A stretch of DNA of 64,000 nucleotides from Micromonospora coriariae (GCF_900091455.1 NZ_LT607412.1:3100001-3164000), one strand, 5' to 3'. Shown: positions 1-10,234, numbered from the stretch's first letter. Numbers and translations: made by a program. The notes: generated from the sequence alone by a model not told the origin.

Positions 1-2802
1 CAGACCTGCGTGTCGCGGTTGCGGCGTCGGTTCGCCGAGCTCGGGCTGGCGCCGGAGACCATCGTCACCGACCCGGCGGGGTACGGCGTGCGTACCGCGC
101 CGGCTGACCTGGACGCCGAGGTCTTCGCCCGCAGTGTGGAGACTGCCCGGGCCGCTGTCTCGGCCGGCCGGTTGGTCGACGCGCGGGAATGGTTCCGCGC
201 GGCCCTGGTGCTCTGGCGCGGGCCGGCCCTCGGAGGCATCACCAGCCGCAGCGTCCGCCGCCGCGCCCAGGCGCTCGACGAGCAGCGCCTCACCGCGCTG
301 GAGGAGTGCGTCGACGTCGAGTTGCGCCTCGGCCAGGCCGCCGAGCTGCTGGAGGAGCTGACCGAGAGCGTCGACCAGCACCCGCTGCGGGAACGCCTGC
401 GCGGCCAACTGATGCTCGCCCTCTCCTCGGTCGGCCGGCAGGCCGACGCGCTAGCGGTCTACCGGGAGGGCCGGCGGATCTACGCCGACGAGCTGGGCAT
501 CGAACCGGGCGCCGAGTTGCAGGAACTGCACCAGCGGGTGCTCGCCGGCGACCTGGCCCTGGCCGGCCGGGAGACCAGGCTGGTCACCCCGGTTCGGGCG
601 CTACCCCGGGCGATCGGTGACTTCACCGGCCGGCAGGAGACGATGGCCCGCCTGGTCAAGGAGATCGAGGAGGACGGCAGCCGGATCCAGCTCATCGACG
701 GGATGGCCGGCAGCGGCAAGACCACCCTCGCCGTGCACGTGGCCACCGCGCTCGCCGACCGCTACCCGGATGCCCAGCTCTTCGTCGACCTGCACGGGCA
801 CAGCGAGCGCAGCCCGCTGACGCCGGCCACGGCCATGGCCGCCCTGCTGCGCCAGCTTGGCGTGCCGGCGGAGCGGATGCCGGTGGACCCGGACGACCGG
901 CTGGCGCTGTGGCGGACCGAACTGGCCGGCCGGCGGGCCGTGGTGGTGCTGGACAACGCGGCCAGCGTCGACCAGGTGGCACCGCTGCTGCCCAACGGCT
1001 CACACTGCCTGGTCCTGATCACCAGCCGCCGCCGGCTGCTCGGCGTGGACGAGGGACGACCGTCGTCACTGCCGGTGCTCGACGCCGACGAGGCCGTAGA
1101 GCTGCTCGGTCGGGTGGCCGGCGCGGAACGTGTCGCCGCCGAACCGGAGGCGGCCGCCGAGGTGGCGCGTCGCTGCGGCCACCTGCCACTCGCCATCCGG
1201 TTGGCCGGTGCCCGCCTGGCGCACCGACCGCACTGGCGCGTCGCCGACCTCGCCGAGCGCCTGGTCACCGGGGCGGGCCCGCTGACCGAGCTGGCCGCCG
1301 GGCAGCGCTCGGTCGGGCAGGCGTTCGCACTGTCGTACGCGCAGGTCTCTCCGCCGGCGCAACGGCTGTTCCGGCTGCTCGGTCTCCACCCCGGCGGACG
1401 GCTGGACAGCGAAGTGGCCGCCGCGCTGGCGGAGCTGCCCCGGACCGAAACGCAGAGGCTGCTGGACGAGTTGGTCGACGCGCACCTGGCGGAGGAGGTG
1501 CAGCCGGGCCGGTACCGGTTGCACGATCTGCTCCGGGAGTACGCCCGGTTGCTGCTCGACGCCGGGGAGCGGCGGAACGAACGTCGGGCCGCCCTGGAGC
1601 GGTTGCTGGACCATCACCTGTCCGTCGCGGTGGCGATCGCCCGGTCGATCGAGGCGGCGGGCAGTCGCCGCACCATTCCGGTCGGCACGCCCAGCCGGCC
1701 CGATCTGGTGGCCGCCCCGGCATCCCAGGGGCCGGTGTGGTTCGAGGAGAACCTGGCAGCGCTCACCGCCCTGGTCCGGGTGGCCGAGGAGGAGGACTTT
1801 CCGACCCAGTGCTGGCAGCTGGCCCGGGCCTGCTGGCGGTTCAACTTCGACGGCGGGCACCTCGGCGAGCTGATCGAGACCCACACGATCGGGCTCCGGG
1901 TCGCCGAGCGGCTCGGAGACGAGGCGGCAGTCGCCGTGATGCTCAACTACCTCTCCTCGGCGTACTTCCGGCTGGCCCGTTTCCCGGAGGCGATCACGTC
2001 GATGGAGGTGGCGCTCGACCTGCGCCGCCGGCTCGGGCTGCGGGGCGATGTGCTCAGCACGCTGTGGAACCTCGGAATCTCGTACGCCTCGAACGGTGAC
2101 TTCCGGCAGGGCAAGGCGAGGTTCGACGAGGCTCTGAGCATGGTCACCGGGCTGGGTGACGCACACGAACTGACCAACCTGCAGAACAACCTGTGCTTCG
2201 CGCTGATCGGCTGGGGCCGGTACGACGAGGCGCTGCGCACTGCCCGGCAGCACCTGATGCTGGCTCGTCAGACGAAGGACATGCGGCAGACCGCGAACGC
2301 GCTCGGGCACCTCGGCATGATCCGGCACCGGCTGGGTGATCTGGGCCCGGCCCGTCGGATCCTGCGGGTGGCGTTGCACCTCAAGCGCCAATTGGGTAAC
2401 CGATTCGGCGAGGGCGAGGTGCTCAACGAGATCGGTGTGATGGAGCGCGTCGCCGGGCGGCCGGAACGCGCCACCGCCCTGCACCGGGACGCGCTGGTGG
2501 CGATGATGGAGGTGGGCGATCGGGTGGGGCAGTGCGCCTCGCGCAACCTGATGGCCCGGGCGATCCAGGACCAGGGGGACGTCGCCAGCGCGCTCGACCT
2601 GCACCGTCGGGTCCTCGCCGACGCGACCCGGTTGGGCGTCCGGTACGAGCAGGCCCGCGCGTTGGAGGGCATCGCCCGCTGCCTGCGGGACACCGACCCG
2701 GCAGCGGCCCGCGCACATCTGATCCGGGCCCTGCCCCTGTTCCGACAGATTGAGTCACCGGACCAGCACCGGGTGGAGCGGCTGCTGGCCGAGTTGGGCT
2801 GA
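1..2802 (+). CDS. AfsR/SARP-type transcriptional regulator with NB-ARC and TPR domains (5' end outside window)
   Basis: STAND-type regulator of the AfsR/DnrI/RedD class, expected to activate secondary-metabolite or developmental genes. The frame is open from base 1 and the first residues read [11 protein letters not shown], the end of a SARP winged-helix DNA-binding domain, so the true start lies upstream. About 933 residues are visible. A bacterial transcriptional activator domain covers about residues 35-180. An NB-ARC ATPase follows, with P-loop GMAGSGKTT near residue 236 and the Walker B-like VVVLDN near 315. From about 600 to the end are tetratricopeptide repeats. The next gene, fumC, is unrelated. 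The pathway it controls cannot be told from this window. Confidence 0.93.
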   Translation, partial: QTCVSRLRRRFAELGLAPETIVTDPAGYGVRTAPADLDAEVFARSVETARAAVSAGRLVDAREWFRAALVLWRGPALGGITSRSVRRRAQALDEQRLTALEECVDVELRLGQAAELLEELTESVDQHPLRERLRGQLMLALSSVGRQADALAVYREGRRIYADELGIEPGAELQELHQRVLAGDLALAGRETRLVTPVRALPRAIGDFTGRQETMARLVKEIEEDGSRIQLIDGMAGSGKTTLAVHVATALADRYPDAQLFVDLHGHSERSPLTPATAMAALLRQLGVPAERMPVDPDDRLALWRTELAGRRAVVVLDNAASVDQVAPLLPNGSHCLVLITSRRRLLGVDEGRPSSLPVLDADEAVELLGRVAGAERVAAEPEAAAEVARRCGHLPLAIRLAGARLAHRPHWRVADLAERLVTGAGPLTELAAGQRSVGQAFALSYAQVSPPAQRLFRLLGLHPGGRLDSEVAAALAELPRTETQRLLDELVDAHLAEEVQPGRYRLHDLLREYARLLLDAGERRNERRAALERLLDHHLSVAVAIARSIEAAGSRRTIPVGTPSRPDLVAAPASQGPVWFEENLAALTALVRVAEEEDFPTQCWQLARACWRFNFDGGHLGELIETHTIGLRVAERLGDEAAVAVMLNYLSSAYFRLARFPEAITSMEVALDLRRRLGLRGDVLSTLWNLGISYASNGDFRQGKARFDEALSMVTGLGDAHELTNLQNNLCFALIGWGRYDEALRTARQHLMLARQTKDMRQTANALGHLGMIRHRLGDLGPARRILRVALHLKRQLGNRFGEGEVLNEIGVMERVAGRPERATALHRDALVAMMEVGDRVGQCASRNLMARAIQDQGDVASALDLHRRVLADATRLGVRYEQARALEGIARCLRDTDPAAARAHLIRALPLFRQIESPDQHRVERLLAELG

Positions 2803-2846
2803 GGGTTCATCTGCGAGTCGGCGACGGGCGCGGCAGGATGGTACGC

Positions 2847-4247
2847 GTGACGACTCCAGAGGCGACGGGTTACCGGATCGAACGCGACTCGATGGGCGAG
2901 GTGGAGGTGCCCGCCGAAGCGTTGTGGCGGGCCCAGACGCAGCGTGCGGTGCAGAACTTCCCGATCTCCGGCCGGGGCATCGAGCCGGCCCAGATCAAGG
3001 CGCTGGCCCAGATCAAGGGTGCGGCCGCCGCGGTCAACGGTGAGCTGGGGGTGATCGACGCGAACGTGGCCGCGGCGATCGGCGCCGCCGCCGCGCACGT
3101 GGCCGCCGGCGGGTACGACGACCAGTTCCCGGTGGACGTGTTCCAGACCGGCTCCGGCACGTCGTCGAACATGAACACCAACGAGGTGATCGCCACCCTG
3201 GCCAGCCGGGAGCTGGGGTCGCCGGTGCACCCGAACGACCACGTCAACGCCTCCCAGTCGAGCAACGACGTATTCCCGTCCTCGATCCACCTGGCTGCCA
3301 CCCAGTTCATCGTCGAGGATCTGCTGCCGTCGCTGGCCCACCTGGCCTCGGCGTTGGAGGCCAAGGCCGCCGAGTTCGAGACGGTGGTCAAGGCCGGGCG
3401 TACGCACCTGATGGACGCCACCCCGGTCACGCTGGGCCAGGAGTTCGGCGGGTACGCCGCGCAGGTCCGCTACGGCATCGAGCGATTGGAGGGCTCGCTG
3501 CCCCGACTGGCCGAGCTGCCGTTGGGTGGCACCGCCGTCGGCACCGGGATCAACACCCCGCTCGGCTTCGCCGCCGCGGTGATCGACAAGCTGCGCGAGT
3601 CGACCGGGTTGCCGTTGTCCGAGGCCCGCAACCACTTCGAGGCGCAGGGCGCGCGGGACGCGCTGGTGGAGACCTCGGGGCAGCTGCGTACCGTGGCCAT
3701 CGGCCTCTACAAGATCGCCAACGACATCCGCTGGATGGGCTCTGGCCCCCGTGCCGGCCTCCGCGAGCTGCGCATCCCCGACCTCCAGCCCGGCTCGTCG
3801 ATCATGCCGGGCAAGGTCAACCCGGTGGTGGCCGAGGCCATGCGGCAGGTCTGCGCCCAGGTCGTCGGCAACGACGCGACGGTCGGATTCGCCGGCTCGC
3901 AGGGCGACTTCGAGCTGAACGTGATGCTCCCGGTGATGGGCCGCAACCTGCTGGAGTCGATCCGGCTGCTGGCCGCGGCGAGCCGACTGTTCGCCGACCG
4001 CCTGGTGGCCGGCCTGGTCGCGGACGCCGAGGTCTGCCTGGCGTACGCCGAGGGCTCGCCGTCGATCGTCACCCCGCTCAACCGCTACCTCGGGTACGAC
4101 GAGGCCGCGTCGATCGCCAAGGAGGCGCTGGCCAGGCAGACCTCGATCCGCGAGGTGGTGATCTCCCGGGGGCACGTGGACTCCGGCAAGCTCACTGAGA
4201 CCCAGCTCGACGAGGTGCTCGACCTGCTCCGGATGACCCACCCCTGA
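2847..4247 (+). CDS. fumC: Class II fumarate hydratase
   Basis: Converts fumarate to L-malate in the TCA cycle as a cytosolic, iron-independent tetramer. The 466-residue length fits class II fumarases. The superfamily signature [11 protein letters not shown] is near residues 316-326, [14 protein letters not shown] near 127-140, and [10 protein letters not shown] near 184-193. An in-frame ATG at 2838 would add three residues, but it overlaps a CAGGAT hexamer (2834-2839) placed 7 nt before the GTG at 2847. That spacing suits a leaderless transcript, so the GTG is preferred. Aspartase or argininosuccinate lyase would be the alternatives, but overall similarity points to FumC. Confidence 0.95.
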   Translation: MTTPEATGYRIERDSMGEVEVPAEALWRAQTQRAVQNFPISGRGIEPAQIKALAQIKGAAAAVNGELGVIDANVAAAIGAAAAHVAAGGYDDQFPVDVFQTGSGTSSNMNTNEVIATLASRELGSPVHPNDHVNASQSSNDVFPSSIHLAATQFIVEDLLPSLAHLASALEAKAAEFETVVKAGRTHLMDATPVTLGQEFGGYAAQVRYGIERLEGSLPRLAELPLGGTAVGTGINTPLGFAAAVIDKLRESTGLPLSEARNHFEAQGARDALVETSGQLRTVAIGLYKIANDIRWMGSGPRAGLRELRIPDLQPGSSIMPGKVNPVVAEAMRQVCAQVVGNDATVGFAGSQGDFELNVMLPVMGRNLLESIRLLAAASRLFADRLVAGLVADAEVCLAYAEGSPSIVTPLNRYLGYDEAASIAKEALARQTSIREVVISRGHVDSGKLTETQLDEVLDLLRMTHP

Positions 4248-4403
4248 CATCCGGCCTTCCCGACTCAGCAAGCCGCGCGATCGGGCAGGGCCAGGGCGCG
4301 GCGCAGACCCGGCACAGCCAGAGCGGGCGCAACGGCAGATCGCGCTCGATCCTGGATGTAGTGGCTTCCGCACGTCAGGACCCCACTGTTTCCACGATCG
4401 AGC

Positions 4404-4711
4404 ATGATCTTGCGCGGTCGGTCGAGGTGGCCGGCATGGACGGGGTCTGGGTCGTGGACGGGGAGCGGACGGTCCCGTGCGGCGCCGGACGCGGCGGGGC
4501 TGAAGTCAGGACGAGTTGGCCAAGGCCGTCAACTACTCGGCGTCGATGGTCAGCGCCGTCGAGCTGGGCCAGCAAGCGCCCACCGCAGCAGCCGCAGCAA
4601 CCAGGACGCCAACTCGTGGTCGGGGTGCGAGACAGCAAGGACTTGGACGGGCCCGTGCTGGTTGTCGACGCGTACTCCTGGCGGCTCTTCGTGGTCGCTC
4701 GCCCGCGCTGA
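4404..4711 (+). pseudogene. Degenerate XRE-family regulator / DUF397 locus
   Basis: No intact gene fills 4248-4885, but two eroded neighbours can be read. The bases after 4491 encode AAGL in one frame and then SQDELAKAVNYSAS, ending with VELGQQAPT, in another. Removing the extra A at 4503 restores a typical XRE helix-turn-helix (AAGLSQDELA). Soon after, 4619-4711 encodes VGVRDSKDLDGPVL followed by WRLFVVARPR and a stop, a recognisable DUF397 C-terminus. Intact XRE regulators of this class carry about 200 residues after the helix-turn-helix, and these are missing. A frameshift and a large deletion therefore seem to have merged a WhiJ-like XRE/DUF397 pair. Confidence 0.68.
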
Positions 4712-4885
4712 CGCGACCGCCTTGCCCGCTGCGGTGGTCGCGGGCGTTGTCGCCCGCAACTTCGCGGAAGTTGCTGCCTCGTCGCGCCCTGACACAGCAA
4801 CTTCCCCGAGGTTGCGCGGATCTTGCGTGCCGGCGGCGCCTGTAAACGGCTCGACGGTGGTGTGAAGCGGCGGGACGATCCCGTT

Positions 4886-5470
4886 ATGAGTGACCTGCCC
4901 TACACCGAGCGGTTGCGGTTTCGGCGGTTGACCATGGCTGACGTGGACGCGCTGGTTGAGCTGGACAGCGATCCCGAGGTGATGCGGTTCCTCAGCGGTG
5001 GCGTGGCCACGCCGCTGGCCACGGCCCGCGACGAGCAGTTGCCGAGGCTGCTGGCCCAGTACGAGCGGCATCCCGGGTTGGGCCGTTGGGCGGCGCTCGA
5101 CCGGGAGACCGGCGGGTTCCTGGGCTGGTTCGCGCTCGATCCGTCGGCGGACGGCACCGAGGCCGAGCTGGGCTACCGGTTGCGTCGCTCGGCATGGGGG
5201 CGCGGCCTGGCCACCGAGGGCTCCCGGGCGCTGGTCCGGTATGCCTTCGACACCGTCGGCGTGCGGCGGGTCTGGGCCGAGACGATGGCGGTCAACGACC
5301 GGTCCCGGCGGGTGATGGCGAAGGCCGGGTTGCGCTACCTACGCACCTTCCACCTGCGGTGGGACGACCCGATTCCCGGCGCCGAGCACGGCGAGGTGGA
5401 GTACGAGCTGCGGGCCGGGGAGTGGGCCGACACCGTTCAGGAGCGGCCGGCGGCGCGGCGGGCGCGGTAG
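4886..5470 (+). CDS. GNAT N-acetyltransferase (RimJ/RimL-like)
   Basis: Predicted acetyl-CoA-dependent N-acetyltransferase of 194 residues. It starts with the typical TERLRFRRLTMADVDAL, has the strand LGYRLRRSAWGRGLATEG (the acetyl-CoA pyrophosphate loop), and continues with VWAETMAVNDRSRRVMAKAGL, as in RimJ/RimL and spectinamide-type acetyltransferases. The ATG at 4886 fits the domain start; the frame is open further upstream, but that part crosses the degenerate region. The last 34 bases overlap antisense with the convergent CGNR gene. The substrate (a ribosomal protein N-terminus, antibiotic or other amine) cannot be told. Confidence 0.88.
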   Translation: MSDLPYTERLRFRRLTMADVDALVELDSDPEVMRFLSGGVATPLATARDEQLPRLLAQYERHPGLGRWAALDRETGGFLGWFALDPSADGTEAELGYRLRRSAWGRGLATEGSRALVRYAFDTVGVRRVWAETMAVNDRSRRVMAKAGLRYLRTFHLRWDDPIPGAEHGEVEYELRAGEWADTVQERPAARRAR

Positions 5471-5997
5471 GCGGTCACCGCGGCGCGGTTGCCGCAGCCG
5501 GCCTCACAGAACCGCCGCGACCGGTTGCGGGACAGGTCCACGACGACGTTGTCGCAGTCGGGGTACTCGCAGATCCGCAGCCGACCCAACTCACCGGCGC
5601 GGACCAGGTCGGCGATCGCCATCGCCGCCTCCACCGCGATCCGGGTGGCCAGCGGCGCGTCGCGGGGCACGGCGTGCAGGTGGTACGGCTCGTCGTCGTG
5701 CTCGATCAGCTGCGGCAGTGCCCGGTGCTCCAGCAGCAGGCCGTTGACCACGGCGACGATCTCGGCCGGTTCGGCGTGCCAGATGCGGCGCAGTTGGGGT
5801 CGCAACTGCCGGACGGCGCGTAGCTCCGCGTCGGTGTGCTCGTGCCGTCCGCTGTAGGAGTACCGGGCGAAGAAGGCGTCCAGCGCGGCGATGTCGGGCA
5901 GGAGCTCGCCGTCTCGGCCCGCCGTGTTGACCAGCGCGGCGGTGGCGATCAGGGAACACTCGGTGTCATGAGCGAACAGCAACTTGACTCCTGTCAC
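5437..5997 (-). CDS. CGNR zinc-finger transcriptional regulator
   Basis: Actinobacterial CGNR protein of 186 residues: an ABATE-type N-terminal domain (DTECSLIATAALVNT) and a C-terminal zinc finger, ICEYPDCDNVVVDLSRN followed by RRFCEAGCGNRAAV. The cysteines C-x4-C and C-x3-C and the eponymous CGNR are all present. These proteins are presumed stress-related regulators. The GTG start at 5997 has TAGGCG six bases upstream on the minus strand, consistent with a leaderless mRNA. It is divergent from the EamA transporter about 70 bp away, so it may control that gene (inference from position). Confidence 0.88.
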   Translation of the reverse strand: MTGVKLLFAHDTECSLIATAALVNTAGRDGELLPDIAALDAFFARYSYSGRHEHTDAELRAVRQLRPQLRRIWHAEPAEIVAVVNGLLLEHRALPQLIEHDDEPYHLHAVPRDAPLATRIAVEAAMAIADLVRAGELGRLRICEYPDCDNVVVDLSRNRSRRFCEAGCGNRAAVTAYRARRAAGRS

Positions 5998-6068
5998 AGG
6001 GGCCGCCTAGCGTCATGGGCACAAGGATAGTTTGCTCATGACAGCACCGCTGATCCGAGGAGCGCAGG

Positions 6069-7034
6069 ATGCAGCCACGACCCGCCGTCGGCGCCGCGTT
6101 GGCGCTGCTCTCCGCGGTCACCTTCGCCACCTCGGGCACCTTCGCGCGGTCGCTCATCGAGGCCGGCTGGTCGGCCGAGGCAGCGGTGATCGCCCGGGTC
6201 GGCGTGGCCGCCCTGGTGCTGGCGATCCCGGCGCTGCTGTCGCTGCGGGGCAGGTGGGACGTGTTGCGCCGGAACGTCACAGCGATCGGGATGTTCGGGC
6301 TGCTCGGCGTGGCGTTGGCACAGGTCTGCTTCTTCAACGCCGTGCGCTACCTGCCGGTCGGCGTCGCGCTGCTGCTGGAGTACCTGGGCATCATCCTCGT
6401 CGTGGGCTGGATGTGGCTGCGGCACGGGCAGCAGCCGCGCCGGCTCACCGTGGCCGGGTCGGTGGCCGCCCTGGCCGGGCTGGCGTTCGTGCTGGACCTC
6501 GCCGGCACCGCCAACTTCCACCCGGTGGGCGTGCTCTGGGGGCTGGGCGCCGCGTTCGGCCTCGCCGGCTACTTCGTGCTCGCCGGTCGGGTCGATTCCC
6601 GGCTGCCCTCGGTCGCCATGGCCAGCGGTGGCATGGCGGTCGGCGCCGCCGCGCTGCTCCTTGTCGGGCTGACCGGTCTGCTACCGCTGCGTGCCACGTT
6701 CGGCGAGGTCACCTTCGCCGGGCAGCGCACCAGCTGGCTGCTGCCCATCGCGGGGCTCTCCCTGGTGGCCGCCGTGATCGCGTACCTGGCCGGGATCGCC
6801 GGCACCCGCATCCTCGGCCCCCGGCTCTCGTCGTTCGTCGGGCTGACCGAGGTGCTCTTCGCGGTGCTTATCGCCTGGCTCCTCCTGGACGAGCTGCCCA
6901 CCGCCTGGCAGCTGTTCGGTGGCGGGCTGATCGTCGCCGGGGTGGCCCTGGTGCGGCTCGACGAGCTGCGCGGGCCGGCAGCGGAACCCGCGCCTGTCCC
7001 GCCCGAGCCCGTGCTTGCGGTCGACCGTCGGTAG
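6069..7034 (+). CDS. EamA/RhaT-family drug/metabolite transporter
   Basis: Inner-membrane exporter of 321 residues with two EamA repeats and about ten transmembrane helices, beginning at VGAALALLSAVTFATSGTFA. The second repeat begins near WGLGAAFGLAGYFVLAG. Members export amino acids, their derivatives or drugs by proton antiport; the substrate here is unknown. A GGAG sequence ends about eight bases before the ATG. The gene is divergent from the CGNR regulator, a common regulator/exporter layout. The C-terminal tail after the last helix is hydrophilic and proline-rich. Confidence 0.88.
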   Translation: MQPRPAVGAALALLSAVTFATSGTFARSLIEAGWSAEAAVIARVGVAALVLAIPALLSLRGRWDVLRRNVTAIGMFGLLGVALAQVCFFNAVRYLPVGVALLLEYLGIILVVGWMWLRHGQQPRRLTVAGSVAALAGLAFVLDLAGTANFHPVGVLWGLGAAFGLAGYFVLAGRVDSRLPSVAMASGGMAVGAAALLLVGLTGLLPLRATFGEVTFAGQRTSWLLPIAGLSLVAAVIAYLAGIAGTRILGPRLSSFVGLTEVLFAVLIAWLLLDELPTAWQLFGGGLIVAGVALVRLDELRGPAAEPAPVPPEPVLAVDRR

Positions 7035-7037
7035 ACG

Positions 7038-7115
7038 GTGGGCCCGGCGCTGACCACAGTGGGGTTCGACGCCGACGAGACCCTGCTCGACCTGCGGTCG
7101 GCGGTGACGCCGGAG
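7038..7115 (+). pseudogene. 5' stub of a HAD-superfamily hydrolase
   Basis: A GTG three bases after the EamA stop opens a frame reading LTTVGFDADETLLDLRSAV. This matches the N-terminus of HAD hydrolases, where DxDxT holds the nucleophilic aspartate. Similarity stops after about 25 codons, and the frame continues only into unrelated sequence leading to the protease promoter. A truncated relic is the simplest reading. The family normally needs more than 200 residues, so it cannot be active. Confidence 0.55.
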
Positions 7116-7280
7116 TGTCCACTATGGCCTACCTGCCCAGGGCGCGTCCCGACCTGGGTGGGTCACGCGTCGACCCGGGTGGATGAAGGAGAGATTCACC
7201 GCTATAAGGGGCGCTCGTCTGGCGCAAACCCGGTGTGTGTTGTGTGATGGCTGCCACGTCCCTCAACGAGAGGATCTGAT

Positions 7281-8993
7281 GTGGTGAGCAAGCGCTTAAC
7301 CGCTGGTGCCGTCGCGACCGCGGCGGTGCTGGCACTCACGGCTTCGGGGATGGCGGTGCCGGCCAGCGCCGCACCGACCAGCTCCCGAACCTTCACAGTC
7401 GTCGCCGAGGACGGTGTCGCCGCCGACACCGCGGTCGCCGCCATCCGAGCGGCCGGTGGCACTGTGGTGTCCCGGTCCGACGAGGTCGGCATGTTCCAGG
7501 TGACCAGCGACCGGGCCGACTTCGCGGCACGGGCGACCGCTGCCCCGACGCTGATCGGTGCCGCCGAGCAGAAGGCCATCGGCCGCAAGCCGAAGCTGGA
7601 CCGGGTCGAGCAGGAGAACCGCCTGGCGGCCGCCTCCGCCGCCGGTGCCGCTGCCAAGAAGGGCGCCAAGCTGGACCCGCTCGACGAGAAGCTCTGGGGC
7701 CTGGAGATGATCCGGGCCGACAAGGCGCGCAAGATCGAGCCAGGTGACCGTCGGGTGACCGTCGGCGTGCTGGACACCGGCGTCGACGCCAGCAACCCGG
7801 ACATCGCGCCGAACTTCAACTGGGCACTGTCGCGCAACTTCGCGCCGGACATGACCGACGTGGACGGCGCCTGCGAGGTGCCGAGCTGCCTCGACCCGGT
7901 CGGCACCGACGACGGCGGGCACGGCACCCACGTCGCCGGCACCATCGGCGCCGCGGCGAACGGCTTCGGCGTCTCCGGCGTCGCCCCGAACGTCTCGCTG
8001 GTCGAGTTGAAGGGTGGCCAGGACTCCGGCTACTTCTTCCTCAACCCGGTGGTCAACGCCCTGGTCTACGCCGGCCGGTCGGGGATCGACGTGGTCAACA
8101 TGTCGTTCTACGTCGACCCGTGGCTCTACAACTGCACCGCCAACCCCGCCGACTCGCCAGAAGACCAGGCTGAGCAGCGGGCCATCATCAAGGCGATGAA
8201 GCGGGCGCTGGTGTTCGCGCACAACAAGGGCGTCACCCTCGTCGGCGCGCTCGGGAACAACAACGAGGACCTCGGCGCCCCGCGCACCGACGTCACCAGC
8301 CCGGACTACGGCGCCGACCCGTACCCGCGCCCGATCGACAACGAGAGCTGCTGGGATCTGCCCACCGAGGGCCCGCACGTGATCGGCGTGTCGTCGGTCG
8401 GTCCGTCCGGCAAGAAGTCGGACTTCTCCAACTACGGCACCGAGCAGATCTCGGTCGCCGCGCCCGGTGGCTGGGCCCGGGACGGCTTCGGAACCCCGAC
8501 GTACAACAGCCCGGGTAACCGGATCCTCTCCACCTACCCGCTGAAGGTGCTCCAGGAGGAGCCGATCTCCGCCACCATCCCGGACCCGATGGTGGACGCC
8601 AACGGCAACATCGACCCGCGCGTGGCCACGCTCGTCTTCAAGCAGTGCAAGGCCAACGGTGAGTGCGGCTACTACACCTACCTCCAGGGCACCTCGATGG
8701 CGTCCCCGCACGCCGCCGGCGTCGCCGCGCTGATCGTCAGCCGGTACGGCAAGCCGGAGCGCCGGGGTGGCTTCGGCATGTCGCCGGACCTGGTCGAGCA
8801 GCACCTCTACCGGACGGCGGCCGAGCACGCCTGCCCGGAGCCGCGGCTGCAGCAGTACCGCAACGAGGGCCGTGACGAGACCTACGACGCCTACTGCGCC
8901 GGTGGGGTCAACTTCAACGGCTTCTACGGGTACGGGATCGTCGACGCCTACGCGGCGGTGAAGACCCCGCTCAAGCCGAACGCCCGACCGTAG
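7281..8993 (+). CDS. Secreted S8 (subtilisin-like) serine protease
   Basis: Extracellular serine endopeptidase of 570 residues. A Sec signal peptide (residues 1 to about 31, hydrophobic core AVATAAVLALTASGMAV, cleavage near ASA-AP) is followed by an inhibitor-like propeptide to about residue 140. The catalytic triad is Asp in VGVLDTGVD (about 164), His in GGHGTHVAGT (about 213) and Ser in GTSMASPHAAG (about 472). Three long inserts in the catalytic domain are typical of actinobacterial members. The start is GTG at 7281 or 7284; the ATG two bases earlier is out of frame. A strong terminator follows. Confidence 0.93.
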   Translation: MVSKRLTAGAVATAAVLALTASGMAVPASAAPTSSRTFTVVAEDGVAADTAVAAIRAAGGTVVSRSDEVGMFQVTSDRADFAARATAAPTLIGAAEQKAIGRKPKLDRVEQENRLAAASAAGAAAKKGAKLDPLDEKLWGLEMIRADKARKIEPGDRRVTVGVLDTGVDASNPDIAPNFNWALSRNFAPDMTDVDGACEVPSCLDPVGTDDGGHGTHVAGTIGAAANGFGVSGVAPNVSLVELKGGQDSGYFFLNPVVNALVYAGRSGIDVVNMSFYVDPWLYNCTANPADSPEDQAEQRAIIKAMKRALVFAHNKGVTLVGALGNNNEDLGAPRTDVTSPDYGADPYPRPIDNESCWDLPTEGPHVIGVSSVGPSGKKSDFSNYGTEQISVAAPGGWARDGFGTPTYNSPGNRILSTYPLKVLQEEPISATIPDPMVDANGNIDPRVATLVFKQCKANGECGYYTYLQGTSMASPHAAGVAALIVSRYGKPERRGGFGMSPDLVEQHLYRTAAEHACPEPRLQQYRNEGRDETYDAYCAGGVNFNGFYGYGIVDAYAAVKTPLKPNARP

Positions 8994-9000
8994 GGCAACA

Positions 9001-9040
9001 CGTCGGGGCCCGGTCGACCCTGGTCGGCCGGGCCCCGACG
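9001..9040 (+). terminator. Terminator of the S8 protease gene
   Basis: A perfect 13-bp stem, CGTCGGGGCCCGG (9001-9013) against 9028-9040, with an inner short stem in the loop, lies 7 bp after the protease stop. It has no T-tract, as is common for actinobacterial terminators. Confidence 0.85.
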
Positions 9041-9054
9041 TCATTCCCAGGACT

Positions 9055-9130
9055 TGATCGACTTCAGGTCGCCGAAATGGCGGTATCGGGCTCGCCTGAT
9101 GCCCCCATGTCGGCGATCTGAGATCGATCA
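9055..9130. repeat. 76-bp dispersed palindrome, copy A
   Basis: An imperfect inverted repeat of about 38-bp arms with ends TGATCGA and TCGATCA. Right-arm bases 9104-9119 hold the shared core written ATGTCGGCGAT. Its last three bases on the plus strand (TCA) are the TGA stop of the minus-strand DUF559 gene, so the element begins exactly where that reading frame ends. It has the same length and register as copies at 10235 and 33207. Confidence 0.8.
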
Positions 9131-10117
9131 GCTCCGAGATGATCCGCGGCGCCAGCCGCGGGAAATCAAAGCCGCCCGAACCTCGTTGAGCACGGCCGGG
9201 AAATCGTTCTGCAGCCGTCGGCTGGTCACGTGCAGCACCAGCCAGCCCGCACCGACGAGCAGATTGAGCCGTTGGCGGTCGCGGTGCAGTTGTTCGGGGT
9301 CCGCGTGCCACCGGCCGTCGTACTCCACGGCCACCCGGAACTCAGGCCAGGCCAGATCGCTGTGGAGCACGAGCCCGCCGGGCAGTGGGATCGGGTGCTG
9401 AGCCACCGGCCGGGGCAACCCGCCCAGCACCAGACGTACCCGTAGCTGCGACTCGGGCGGTGACTGCGCGCCCGGATCGGCCAGACCGAACACCCAGGTC
9501 GCACGCCGACCACCCGGTCGCTCTGCGTTGGCGTTGGCGACGGCGGCCAGCGCGGTCCGGCTGGTCATGCCACTCGCGAGCAGTGAATCGACGATGGCGA
9601 CCGCTCGCAGCGGCTCCAACCAGGCAGCCGCCTCCCAGGCGGCGGAGGCGGGGCCTGTCCGGCGGAGTGTGGAGTCCCTCCTTCTGGGGGAAGGGTCACT
9701 TGTCGGGGTGGTGGGCGGAGGAGGACCAGCCAGCAACCGAGGCTCAGTCAGGCCCGGGGACGCGGGTGCGCTGGCGCCAACCAGGTGCACGCGGATGCCA
9801 CGTTGCGAGTCGACCCGGGCGCTCCTCGGCACAAGGACGTGCACGTCATCGTCAAAGCCGGCGGCGTGTTCGATGCCGTGCAGGTAGGCCGAGGACGGAC
9901 CGGCGATCATCGCCTCCGGTGGCAGCCGCAACGCCGCGGCTCGGCAGGCCAACCTGTGATCCCGATCGAGCCGGGCGTCCGCGTACACGTCGTGCCGGAG
10001 CCGGACCCAGGATGCGCCGCGTAGCTGATGTCTGGTCACCAGGCCCTGCCGGATCACGTCGGAGCCGCGGAAGACCTGCCAGGCGAGGGCGGGGGGCCGG
10101 TGGGGGTGAGGTGGCAT
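9128..10117 (-). CDS. DUF559 / Vsr-like nuclease-fold protein with AbiEi-like N-terminus
   Basis: About 329 residues. The N-terminal third (QVFRGSDVIRQGLVTRHQLRG, then HDVYADARL and AAALRLPPEAMIAGPSSA) resembles the winged-helix/core of AbiEi-type transcriptional regulators. The C-terminal 100 residues match DUF559, a PD-(D/E)xK/Vsr-like fold: PESQLRVRLVLGG, then VAVEYDGRWH and WLVLHVTSRRL. The E-x-D-G motif is kept, so nuclease activity is possible but unproven. A low-complexity proline-rich linker lies in the middle. The ATG at 10117 is preferred to GTG 10147 because AbiEi-like similarity starts after it. The gene lies between two copies of the 76-bp palindrome. No partner toxin is seen. 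Confidence 0.72.
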   Translation of the reverse strand: MPPHPHRPPALAWQVFRGSDVIRQGLVTRHQLRGASWVRLRHDVYADARLDRDHRLACRAAALRLPPEAMIAGPSSAYLHGIEHAAGFDDDVHVLVPRSARVDSQRGIRVHLVGASAPASPGLTEPRLLAGPPPPTTPTSDPSPRRRDSTLRRTGPASAAWEAAAWLEPLRAVAIVDSLLASGMTSRTALAAVANANAERPGGRRATWVFGLADPGAQSPPESQLRVRLVLGGLPRPVAQHPIPLPGGLVLHSDLAWPEFRVAVEYDGRWHADPEQLHRDRQRLNLLVGAGWLVLHVTSRRLQNDFPAVLNEVRAALISRGWRRGSSRS

Positions 10118-10234
10118 GCCCTCAGCTTCGGATCCCAGGCTGGGCACCCGACACCCCTGTGGACAGCGGTCGGTGCTCTCGTGCTACGCCCCTGTGGACG
10201 AACATCCGGCACCAGTTTGACGTGGTATAACACG

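Noticed and set aside
2268..4373. A 701-codon open frame antisense to fumC
   Set aside because: Low-complexity Arg/Gly/His-rich translation, fully opposite a clear fumarase.
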